Assembly: GCA_021846485.1 (NCBI GenBank)
Contig: JAJZWW010000214.1
Span: 1 to 5,964 of the forward strand
DNA from: Actinomycetes bacterium
GTDB taxonomy: Bacteria > Actinomycetota > Acidimicrobiia > Acidimicrobiales > Palsa-688
Length of the DNA stretch: 5,964 nucleotides
Direction: 5' to 3'
The position numbers and the translations under genes were made by a program. Under the pieces are notes generated by a model, which was not told the origin of the DNA, searched no databases, and saw only the letters and a list, made by a program, of their open reading frames with translations. Positions 1 through 5,532 of the stretch are shown piece after piece (position 1 is the stretch's first letter; each line of letters begins with the position of its first letter).

Positions 1-9
1 GGCTGTGAC

Positions 10-66
10 CTGGTGGTTTGATCATGGAGAAGCCCAGCAGGCAAGTTCCTTCTCGGCAAACGAAGC
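10..66 (+). repeat. Dispersed repeat, copy 1 (transporter leader)
   Basis: This is one of three copies of an unrecognised repeat. Bases 34-54 are identical over 21 nt to the reverse complement of 4687-4707, and match 4752-4772 with two differences. Similarity to copy 3 extends leftward (a shared GGTTTG at the same distance, 14-19 here) and rightward to the CGA near 64-66. GAGAAG at 27-32 can pair with CTTCTC at 49-54, giving a small stem-loop with the core CCAGCAGGCAAG in the loop. An ATG at 24, with GGTGG seven bases upstream, opens a 30-codon frame ending at 116. It begins MEKPSRQVPSR, similar to the frame in copy 2. The repeat is clear; its function is unknown. Confidence 0.8.
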
Positions 67-111
67 ACAGCGGCCGGCGATTCCCGGGTGCCGCGCCACT
101 CCCGACCGCGG

Positions 112-117
112 TATAGT
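112..117 (+). promoter_or_regulatory. Possible -10 element for the transporter gene
   Basis: TATAGT fits the bacterial -10 pattern TAnnnT and stands out in a very GC-rich region. It would place transcription start near 123-126 and leave a leader of about 75 nt before the GTG at 199. I see no convincing -35 box at the usual distance (around 89-94), so activator dependence or a chance match are both possible. Confidence 0.35.
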
Positions 118-133
118 TAGTGGAGGCAACTAT
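113..133. promoter_or_regulatory. Inverted repeat, candidate operator upstream of the transporter
   Basis: ATAGTT (113-118) and AACTAT (128-133) are perfect 6-nt reverse complements separated by 9 bases. The dyad overlaps the candidate -10 element at 112-117, the position expected of a repressor operator. The half-sites resemble the TAGTTG/CAACTA type often bound by MarR-family repressors, which commonly control efflux transporters. No such regulator gene lies in the window, so the assignment is inference. Confidence 0.4.
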
Positions 134-198
134 CTGGTGGCGAAGCCCTCCCAGTCGAGGGTGGTGGCGCCGGCCTGGGCGAGACAGGAGCGAGCAGG

Positions 199-2133
199 GT
201 GAGCGAGGAGGCAGCGGGCGAAGTGGTGGCGGGAGTGCCGGTGGCGGGCGTTCCGGCCGCGGGAGTGCCGGGGGTGGGAGCGCCGGGGGTGGGCGGATCC
301 TCCCGGCGCGACCCGCGCGGTGAGCGGTACAAGTGGGTCGCGCTGACCAACACCACCCTGGGGGTGCTGTTGGCGACGATCGACTCCTCGATCATGCTCA
401 TCGCCATGCCCGACATCTTCCGGGGGGTCCACCTCGACCCGCTGGCGCCGGGCAACAGCTTCTACCTGCTGTGGATGATCCTCGGGTTCCTGATCGTCTC
501 CAGCGTGCTGGTGGTGAGCCTGGGCCGCCTCGGTGACCTCTTCGGGCGGGTGAAGATGTACAACCTCGGCTTCGTGGTCTACACCGCGGCGTCGCTGGTG
601 CTCACCCTGGACCCCCTGGACGGCCGGTCCGGCGCCATGTGGCTGATCGTCGGGCGCATCGCCCAGGGAGTGGGTGCCGCCTTCCTGATCGCCAACTCGG
701 CGGCGATCCTGACCGACGCCTTCCCCACCAACCAGCGGGGCCTGGCCCTCGGGATCAACAACATCGCCGGGATCAGCGGGTCGTTCATCGGACTGATCCT
801 CGGCGGGATCCTCGGGCCCATCGACTGGCGACTGGTGTTCTTGGTCTCGGTGCCGTTCGGGATAGCGGGGACCGTCTGGGCCTACACCAAGCTCGAGGAC
901 CGGGGGATCCGCGCACGCGCCCCCATCGACTGGCTCGGCAACCTCACCTTCGCAGCCGGCCTCATCGTGTTGATGATCGGCATCACCTACGGGATCGAGC
1001 CCGCCGGCGGTCACGACATGGGCTGGTCCAGCCCGAAGGTGCTGGCGGAGCTGGCGAGCGGGGTGGCGTTGCTGACCGCCTTCGTGGTGATCGAGACCCG
1101 GGTGCGCAACCCGATGTTCCGGCTCCGGCTGTTCGCGATAAGGGCGTTCAGCTTCGGGACGCTCTCGACGTTCCTGTCGGCGATCGGCCGGGGTGGGCTG
1201 ATGTTCATGCTGATCATCTGGCTCCAGGGGATCTGGCTGCCCGAGCACGGCTTCAGCTTCACGGCCACCCCACTATGGGCGGGGATCTACATGCTCCCCC
1301 TGACCGCCGGCTTCCTCCTGGCCGGGCCGGCGTCGGGGATACTCTCGGACCGCTTCGGGTCCAGGCCGTTCGCCACCGGCGGGATGATCGGGGCGGCCGT
1401 CACCTTCTTGTTGCTGCTGACCTTGCCGGTCGACTTCAGCTACTGGGAGTTCGGCCTGCTGCTCTTGCTCAACGGCCTGTCGATGGGGGCGTTCGCCGCG
1501 CCCAACCGGGCCGGGGTGATGAACAGCCTCCCCGCCGACCAAAGGGGCGCCGGAGGGGGGATGAACGCCACCTTCCAGTCCTCGGCGCAGGTGCTGTCGA
1601 TCGGGATCTTCTTCACCCTCATGATCCTCGGGCTGTCCACGGCCCTGTCGAGCGACCTGACCCGGGGCCTCACCGCCCACGGAGTGCCCGCCGCGGTCGC
1701 CTCCCGGGTCGGCCACCTCCCCCCGGTGTCGGTGCTCTTCGCCGCCTTCCTCGGCTACAACCCGATCAAGTCCCTCGTCGGAGCCCGGGCGCTCGGATCG
1801 CTCGGTGCCGCCGACCGGGCGACCCTGACCGGCCACTCGTTCTTCCCGAGCCTCATCGCCGGGCCGTTCCACTCCGGCCTGGTGGAGGCGTTCGGCTTCG
1901 CCGCGGCCGCCTGTCTCGTCGCGGCGATCGCCAGCTGGTCGCGGGGGCAGCGCTACGTCGACGAGGGGATCCTCACCCCGACCCGGCCGCCCGGCGGGGT
2001 GCCCGCCGGCGGCCCGGACCCTGCCCGGGCCGCCGGCGGTGCCTCGGAGGCCGCCGGCCCCAACGGGCAGGTGCCGGCGGGCGGCGTCGCCTCGGGAGCG
2101 GCGCGGTCGGCCCGGTTCAGCCCGCCGGGATGA
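199..2133 (+). CDS. MFS transporter, DHA2 (14-segment, EmrB/QacA-like) family
   Basis: Integral membrane transporter of 644 residues, probably a proton-driven exporter of drugs or other small molecules; the substrate cannot be inferred. The GTG start at 199 is preceded by AGGAG at 186-190 with 8-nt spacing. Residues 10-33 form a flexible Val-Ala-Gly-Pro tail of five-residue repeats. The membrane domain starts near residue 46. TM1 carries the conserved Asp62 (ATIDSSIMLIAMP), motif A is GRLGDLFGRVKMY (109-121), and a motif C-like Gly-rich helix follows at 191-205 before DWRLVFLVSVPFGI. A degenerate second motif A lies at 380-388 (GILSDRFGS). A long soluble loop at about 485-555 precedes the last helix (about 558-580), as in DHA2 proteins. 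The C-terminal 60 residues are Gly/Ala/Pro-rich and disordered. The usual motif C proline is absent (GSFIGLILGG). The 3' end overlaps the convergent glycosyltransferase gene by 17 nt. Confidence 0.92.
   Translation: MSEEAAGEVVAGVPVAGVPAAGVPGVGAPGVGGSSRRDPRGERYKWVALTNTTLGVLLATIDSSIMLIAMPDIFRGVHLDPLAPGNSFYLLWMILGFLIVSSVLVVSLGRLGDLFGRVKMYNLGFVVYTAASLVLTLDPLDGRSGAMWLIVGRIAQGVGAAFLIANSAAILTDAFPTNQRGLALGINNIAGISGSFIGLILGGILGPIDWRLVFLVSVPFGIAGTVWAYTKLEDRGIRARAPIDWLGNLTFAAGLIVLMIGITYGIEPAGGHDMGWSSPKVLAELASGVALLTAFVVIETRVRNPMFRLRLFAIRAFSFGTLSTFLSAIGRGGLMFMLIIWLQGIWLPEHGFSFTATPLWAGIYMLPLTAGFLLAGPASGILSDRFGSRPFATGGMIGAAVTFLLLLTLPVDFSYWEFGLLLLLNGLSMGAFAAPNRAGVMNSLPADQRGAGGGMNATFQSSAQVLSIGIFFTLMILGLSTALSSDLTRGLTAHGVPAAVASRVGHLPPVSVLFAAFLGYNPIKSLVGARALGSLGAADRATLTGHSFFPSLIAGPFHSGLVEAFGFAAAACLVAAIASWSRGQRYVDEGILTPTRPPGGVPAGGPDPARAAGGASEAAGPNGQVPAGGVASGAARSARFSPPG
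226..300 (+). repeat. 15-bp tandem repeat encoding elastin-like pentapeptides
   Basis: Five consecutive 15-nt units in frame with the transporter gene encode VAGVP, VAGVP, AAGVP, GVGAP and GVGGS. The units are diverged but keep the pattern Gly-Val-Pro with a period of exactly five codons. The peptide resembles the VPGVG repeats of elastin and should be disordered and cytoplasmic. Confidence 0.75.
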
Positions 2134-3316
2134 GGCTGCGGTACAAAGCGGCGGTCCGTTCGGCGACCGCCGCCCAGGTGAAGCGCTCGAGGACTCTCCG
2201 GCGTCCTGCCCTTCCCATGGCGCGCGCCCGGTCGGGATCGGCCAGCACCTCGTTGACCGTGGCGGCGAGGTCATCGGCGAAGCCGGCCGGGTCGGCGGGG
2301 GAGCTGTCGCCCTCCCCCCGGGGCCGGTAGGTGACGAGCCGGCCGGTCTCCCCGTCCAGGACGATCTCGGGGATCCCGCCGGCCGCGCTGGCGACCACCG
2401 GCACCTCGCAGGCCATGGCCTCCAGGTTGATGAGCCCGAACGGCTCGTAGGTGGAGGGGCAGACGAACACCGCGGCGTGGCTGAGCAGCTGGACCACGTC
2501 GCCACGGGGGAGCATCCCGTCGACCCAATGGACCCCGCCGCGCCCGGCCCGGAGCCGTTCCACCGCCGCGGTGACCTCCGCAGCGAGCTCGGGCGTGTCC
2601 GCCGCTCCTGCGCAGAGCACCAGGGCGGTGGCCGGGTCGATGCCGGCAGCGGCGGCGAGGAGGTGGTCGATGCCCTTCTGGCGGGTCACCCGGCCGATCC
2701 ACATCACGTACGGACGGTCGGGGTCGATTCCCAGGCGGTCGAGGACGTCGCGGCCGGGGTCCGGGCTCCAGCGGTCGGGGTCGATGCCGTTGGGGATCAC
2801 CAGGACCCGGTCGGGGTCGACCCCCGGGTACGACGAGAGCACGTCGTCGCGCATGCCCGCAGACACCGCGACGACGGCGTCGGCGTCGCGCAGGGCGGTC
2901 TCCTCCGCCCAGCTGGACACGGCGTAGCCACCGCGCAGCTGCTCGACCTTCCACGGGCGCAGCGGCTCGAGGCTGTGGCAGGTGACGACGTGGGGCACTC
3001 CCCACAGCCGTTTGGCGAGCACCCCGGCGAGGTTGGCGTACCAGGTGTGGCTGTGGACCAGGTCGCTCCCCTCGGCCGACGCAGCGAGCACCAGGTCGGC
3101 CGACAGGGCCCGCAGGGCACTGCCTTCTGGAGTCGGGGGGAGTGCTGACCAGGGTTCCACCGAGGCGGCCACGAGAGGGTCGCGGCGAGCGGCACCGAAG
3201 CAGCCGACCCGCACCTCGACGTGGTCGGTGAGGGCTCGGGCCAGCTCGGCCACGTGGACGCCCGCCCCCCCGTAGACCTCCGGAGGGTACTCCCTGGTGA
3301 GCAGCGAGACCCGCAT
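2117..3316 (-). CDS. glgA: Glycogen synthase / alpha-maltose-1-phosphate synthase, GT4 family (actinobacterial GlgA/GlgM type)
   Basis: Cytoplasmic GT-B glycosyltransferase of 399 residues that uses ADP-glucose. The N-terminal Rossmann domain begins MRVSLLTREYPPEVYGGAGVHVAEL, with the acceptor-side GGAG loop at 16-19 and HSHTWYA at 88-94. The C-terminal donor domain has GRVTRQKG (208-215, Arg209 and Lys214 expected to contact the nucleotide-sugar phosphates). It also has the retaining-enzyme EX7E motif in EPFGLINLE (Glu291, Glu299). Length and N-terminus fit the Corynebacterium/Mycobacterium-type glycogen synthase family; the mycobacterial member (GlgM) joins ADP-glucose to glucose-1-phosphate to give maltose-1-phosphate. 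I chose the ATG at 3316 because the family begins there; a GTG 69 nt upstream adds only an Arg/Pro-rich extension. The gene lies 120 nt downstream of glgC on the same strand, with only a weak ribosome-binding site, so transcription from the glgC side is likely. GlgA and GlgM activity cannot be separated by eye. Confidence 0.93.
   Translation of the reverse strand: MRVSLLTREYPPEVYGGAGVHVAELARALTDHVEVRVGCFGAARRDPLVAASVEPWSALPPTPEGSALRALSADLVLAASAEGSDLVHSHTWYANLAGVLAKRLWGVPHVVTCHSLEPLRPWKVEQLRGGYAVSSWAEETALRDADAVVAVSAGMRDDVLSSYPGVDPDRVLVIPNGIDPDRWSPDPGRDVLDRLGIDPDRPYVMWIGRVTRQKGIDHLLAAAAGIDPATALVLCAGAADTPELAAEVTAAVERLRAGRGGVHWVDGMLPRGDVVQLLSHAAVFVCPSTYEPFGLINLEAMACEVPVVASAAGGIPEIVLDGETGRLVTYRPRGEGDSSPADPAGFADDLAATVNEVLADPDRARAMGRAGRRRVLERFTWAAVAERTAALYRSLIPAG
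2148..2173 (+). terminator. GC hairpin just past the transporter stop, possible terminator
   Basis: GCGGCGGTC (2148-2156) and GACCGCCGC (2165-2173) form a perfect 9-bp stem with an 8-nt loop, starting 15 nt after the transporter stop codon. No T-run follows, so this is not a classic intrinsic terminator; actinobacterial terminators often lack a U-tract. The bases also encode the last part of the opposing glycosyltransferase, so the stem could be a by-product of GC-rich coding sequence. Confidence 0.35.
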
Positions 3317-3436
3317 CAGCGCCCCCGGCGGAGCTGTGCCCCGCGCCGAGCGCCGGCGGGCCGGCCTGCCCCACCGCCCCGGCACGTTCCGACGCCGCGG
3401 CGCCGGAGTCGAGGGCTCTGTCGCTGCGTTCGCACG

Positions 3437-4672
3437 TCAGTCGCCGGCGCCGGTCACCTTGTCGCCTTTGCCGACGACCACCACGCCGCGCTCGGAGGTG
3501 GTGAAACGGTCTCCCCCGTCGTCGCCGCCGCCGACGAGGTGGGCGCCCGGGACCACCTCGACGTTCTTGTCGAGGATCGCCCGCTGGACCACCGCCCCGG
3601 GGTGGACGGTCACCCCGTCCATCAGCACCGAGTCCTCGACCAGCGCGCCGGACTCGACGCGCACCCCGGGGGACAGCACCGAGCGGCGGACCGTCCCACC
3701 GGCGACGATCACCCCGCTCGAGACCAGCGAGTCGAGCGCCTGCCCCCGCCGATCGCCGTCCTCGAAGACGAACTTCGCCGGTGGCAGCGTCGACTCGGCG
3801 GTGTAGATCGGCCACTCGGCGTTGTACAGGTTGAAGACCGGGTGGACCGACACCAGGTCCATGCTCGCCTCGTAGTAGCTGTCGAGGGTGCCTACGTCCC
3901 TCCAGTAGCCGCGGTCGCGGTCGGTCGAGCCGGGCACCTCGTTGTGCGAGAAGTCGTAGACGTGGGCGTCCCCGGTCGCGACCATCGCGGGCACGATGTC
4001 GCCGCCCATGTCGTGCCGGGAGCTCTCCGAGGCGGCGTCGACGTGGAGGGCTTCGACGAGCGCGGCGGTGTCGAAGATGTAGTTGCCCATCGAGGCGAAT
4101 ATCTCGTCGGGGGATCCCGGCAGGCCGGGGGTGTCGGTCGGCTTCTCCTCGAAGCGGGCTATCCGGCTCCCCTCGCCGACGGTGATCACCCCGAACTTCG
4201 AGCACTCGTGGCGGGGGACCCGGATGCCTGCGACGGTGACCCCCGCGCCGGTCGCGATGTGCCGGTCGAGCATCTGGCGGGGGTCCATGCGGTAGATGTG
4301 GTCGGCGCCGAAGACGCAGACGTGCTCGGGGCGCTCGTCGCCGATCAGGTTGAGGTTCTGGAACACCGCGTCGGCGGACCCCGAGAACCACTGCCGCCCC
4401 CTGCGCATCTGGGCAGGCACCGGGGTGACGTAGTTGCCGAGGAGGTTGGACATGCGCCATGTGCGGGTGACGTGCAGGTCGAGGCTGTGGCTCTTGTACT
4501 GGGTGAGCACGACGATCTTGAGGAAACCGCCGTTGGCCAGGTTGGACAGGGCGAAGTCGACCAGTCGGTAGTGGCCGCCGAAGGGGACCGCCGGCTTGGC
4601 CCGGTCGAGGGTCAGGGGCATCAGCCGCTTCCCCTCGCCGCCGGCGAGGACGATGGACAGCACTCGGGGCAC
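3437..4672 (-). CDS. glgC: Glucose-1-phosphate adenylyltransferase (ADP-glucose pyrophosphorylase)
   Basis: Cytoplasmic enzyme of 411 residues converting glucose-1-phosphate and ATP to ADP-glucose and pyrophosphate, the committed step of bacterial glycogen synthesis. The nucleotidyltransferase domain carries the signature GGEGKRLMPLT (11-21) and the RAKPAVPFGG effector-site region (24-33). It also has WFSGSADAVFQN (95-106), the metal-binding FGADHIYRMD (121-130), the sugar-phosphate-site FEEKP (174-178) and HDMGGDIVP (220-228). YWRDVGTLDSYYEA (256-269) leads into the C-terminal left-handed beta-helix. Length and motifs are complete. The start is GTG at 4672, matching where the family begins; no clear Shine-Dalgarno precedes it. 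Repeat copy 2 and an 11-codon frame end only 9 nt upstream, so initiation may depend on coupling or on RNA structure. It is the upstream partner of the glgA-like gene. Confidence 0.96.
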   Translation of the reverse strand: MPRVLSIVLAGGEGKRLMPLTLDRAKPAVPFGGHYRLVDFALSNLANGGFLKIVVLTQYKSHSLDLHVTRTWRMSNLLGNYVTPVPAQMRRGRQWFSGSADAVFQNLNLIGDERPEHVCVFGADHIYRMDPRQMLDRHIATGAGVTVAGIRVPRHECSKFGVITVGEGSRIARFEEKPTDTPGLPGSPDEIFASMGNYIFDTAALVEALHVDAASESSRHDMGGDIVPAMVATGDAHVYDFSHNEVPGSTDRDRGYWRDVGTLDSYYEASMDLVSVHPVFNLYNAEWPIYTAESTLPPAKFVFEDGDRRGQALDSLVSSGVIVAGGTVRRSVLSPGVRVESGALVEDSVLMDGVTVHPGAVVQRAILDKNVEVVPGAHLVGGGDDGGDRFTTSERGVVVVGKGDKVTGAGD

Positions 4673-4682
4673 GGGTGGACCC

Positions 4683-4717
4683 TACTGAGAAGGAACTTGC
4701 CTGCTGGACTTCTTCAC
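4683..4717 (-). repeat. Dispersed repeat, copy 2 (immediately upstream of glgC)
   Basis: Minus-strand copy of the repeat; 4687-4707 is the exact reverse complement of 34-54. In its own orientation it points toward glgC, as copy 1 points toward the transporter. A GTG at 4717 overlaps the dehydrogenase stop as GTGA and opens an 11-codon frame, MKKSSRQVPSQ, ending with TAG at 4682. GAGGTGAGGG lies upstream as a plausible ribosome-binding site. AGAAG and CTTCT around the core can form a short stem, as in copy 1. Confidence 0.8.
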
Positions 4718-4776
4718 CAGCCCTCACCTCGGGGTTTGGGTGCGAAACAGTCCAGCAGGCAAGTTTCTCCTCGGTA
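4683..4776. repeat. Long imperfect inverted repeat (copies 2 and 3 face to face)
   Basis: Bases 4683-4710 pair with 4749-4776: of 28 positions, 25 are Watson-Crick, two are G-T wobble (4686, 4693) and one is mismatched (4690). The run 4694-4710 is 17 uninterrupted pairs. The 38-base middle can extend the stem through CACC (4715-4718) with GGTG (4739-4742) and CCC (4721-4723) with the G-run at 4731. Transcribed from either strand this would be a very stable hairpin at the dehydrogenase-glgC junction. There is no clear T-run on either side. It could be a terminator or attenuator, an RNA-processing site, or a palindromic mobile repeat. Confidence 0.75.
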
Positions 4777-5532
4777 ACCGAGCGGGGCGGAGCGCAGCGC
4801 TGCCCGCGGGGGGGCGAAGCGGCGCGACAGCGAGCGGTAGACGCCGGGCAGGAGGCCGTGGAGGCGGGCCGGCAGCCGTAGCCAACCGGGGTAGACGAGG
4901 TCGTCGCGGCCGTCCTCCAGGGCGCAGACCAGGGCCTCGGCGAGCACCTCAGGGGGCACCGGTCGGGGGTGCCGGCGCTGGTAGCCCCGGTTGCGCCGCT
5001 CGAAGAAGGCGGTGGCGACCACGCCGGGGGTCACGAGCGTCACGCCGACTCCGGCGGGGCCGACCTCGGCCCGGAGCGCTTCGGCGAAGCCGGCGACCCC
5101 GGCCTTGGTCGCCGAGTACCACGCCTCCCCGGGCACCCCGAGGGACCCGGCGATGGAGCCGACCAGCACCATCCGGCCCTGCGAGCGGCGGAGGGCCGGC
5201 AGGGCGGCGTGGACCAGGTGCGCGGTGGCCCGCAGGTTGAGGTCGAGGAGCCGGTCGATCTCCGCCGGGCGCATCTCCTCGAACGGCCCGGCCCAGCCCG
5301 CCCCGGCGTTGCTCACGACCACGTCGAGGCCCCCGAGGGCGTCGGTCGCCTGCTCGACCGTGGAGCGCGCCGCTCCCGGGTCCAGCAGGTCGCCGGCCAC
5401 CACGGCTGCCCCGGTCGCCTCGCGCAGTCGGGCGAGAGCCGAGCGGTCCCGGCCGGCTGCGGCGATGAGGGCTCCCCGGGAGGACAGGGCGAGGGAGGTC
5501 GCCGCCCCGATCCCGCTCGACGCCCCGGTCAC
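4714..5532 (-). CDS. Short-chain dehydrogenase/reductase (classical SDR)
   Basis: NAD(P)-dependent oxidoreductase, cytoplasmic, substrate unknown. From the GTG at 5532 it has 272 residues: the cofactor motif TGASSGIG (2-9), GRDR (27-30, an Arg after the second strand suggesting NADP preference), NAGAG (75-79), the catalytic Ser126, Tyr139 and Lys143 (YSATK), and PG at 169-170. The start is a problem. Starting at 5532 removes the first beta strand, yet the codons just upstream in frame read GARVL, the expected strand. No ATG, GTG or TTG occurs in frame between there and the TGA at 5815-5817; only CTG (for example 5553-5551) is available. The C-terminus is also odd: residues 253-262 are encoded by repeat copy 3 and the final ten by the hairpin middle. 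The stop lies 41 nt before glgC. Confidence 0.87.
   Translation of the reverse strand: MTGASSGIGAATSLALSSRGALIAAAGRDRSALARLREATGAAVVAGDLLDPGAARSTVEQATDALGGLDVVVSNAGAGWAGPFEEMRPAEIDRLLDLNLRATAHLVHAALPALRRSQGRMVLVGSIAGSLGVPGEAWYSATKAGVAGFAEALRAEVGPAGVGVTLVTPGVVATAFFERRNRGYQRRHPRPVPPEVLAEALVCALEDGRDDLVYPGWLRLPARLHGLLPGVYRSLSRRFAPPRAALRSAPLGYRGETCLLDCFAPKPRGEGW
4742..4785 (+). repeat. Dispersed repeat, copy 3 (within the dehydrogenase 3' end)
   Basis: Plus-strand copy. The core TCCAGCAGGCAAGTT is at 4751-4765, and 4752-4772 differs from copy 1 at two of 21 positions. GAAAC (4744-4748) and GTTTC (4764-4768) form a short stem around the core that differs in sequence from the stem in copies 1 and 2. 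It is followed by a second small hairpin, CTCGG-TAA-CCGAG (4770-4782). It is antisense to the dehydrogenase gene and encodes part of its C-terminus. Confidence 0.75.

Noticed and set aside
1..21. Possible 3' end of a gene entering from the left (frame 1 ends with TGA at 19-21)
   Set aside because: Only six codons are visible, too few to support a gene.
130..1248. Long minus-strand open frame opposite the transporter
   Set aside because: Its composition (His/Gln/Glu/Pro/Arg) is that of an antisense shadow, while the plus strand has clear membrane helices and MFS motifs.
639..2330. Long plus-strand frame inside the transporter gene
   Set aside because: Arg/Pro/Gly-rich out-of-frame reading of the transporter without any domain signal.
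3314..3385. Upstream GTG start for the glgA-like gene
   Set aside because: It adds 23 low-complexity Arg/Pro residues before the conserved MRVSLLTREYPPE start.
3317..3436. Promoter or riboswitch in the glgC-glgA gap
   Set aside because: The 120 bases are GC-rich with several short palindromic GCCGGC runs, but no -10/-35 pair or recognisable RNA motif.
2271..4727. Very long minus-strand frame spanning glgC and the glgA-like gene
   Set aside because: Out-of-frame reading of both glycogen genes; Arg/Pro-rich, without motifs.
3221..4777. Long plus-strand frame opposite glgC
   Set aside because: Antisense shadow of a gene with complete GlgC motifs.
10..4785. The three repeat copies as a CRISPR array
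   Set aside because: Copies are kilobases apart or in opposite orientation, with no regular spacers and no cas genes.
4683..4785. Hairpin as an integron attC site
   Set aside because: The arm ends do not show the attC R-box consensus pair and no integrase or cassette structure is present.
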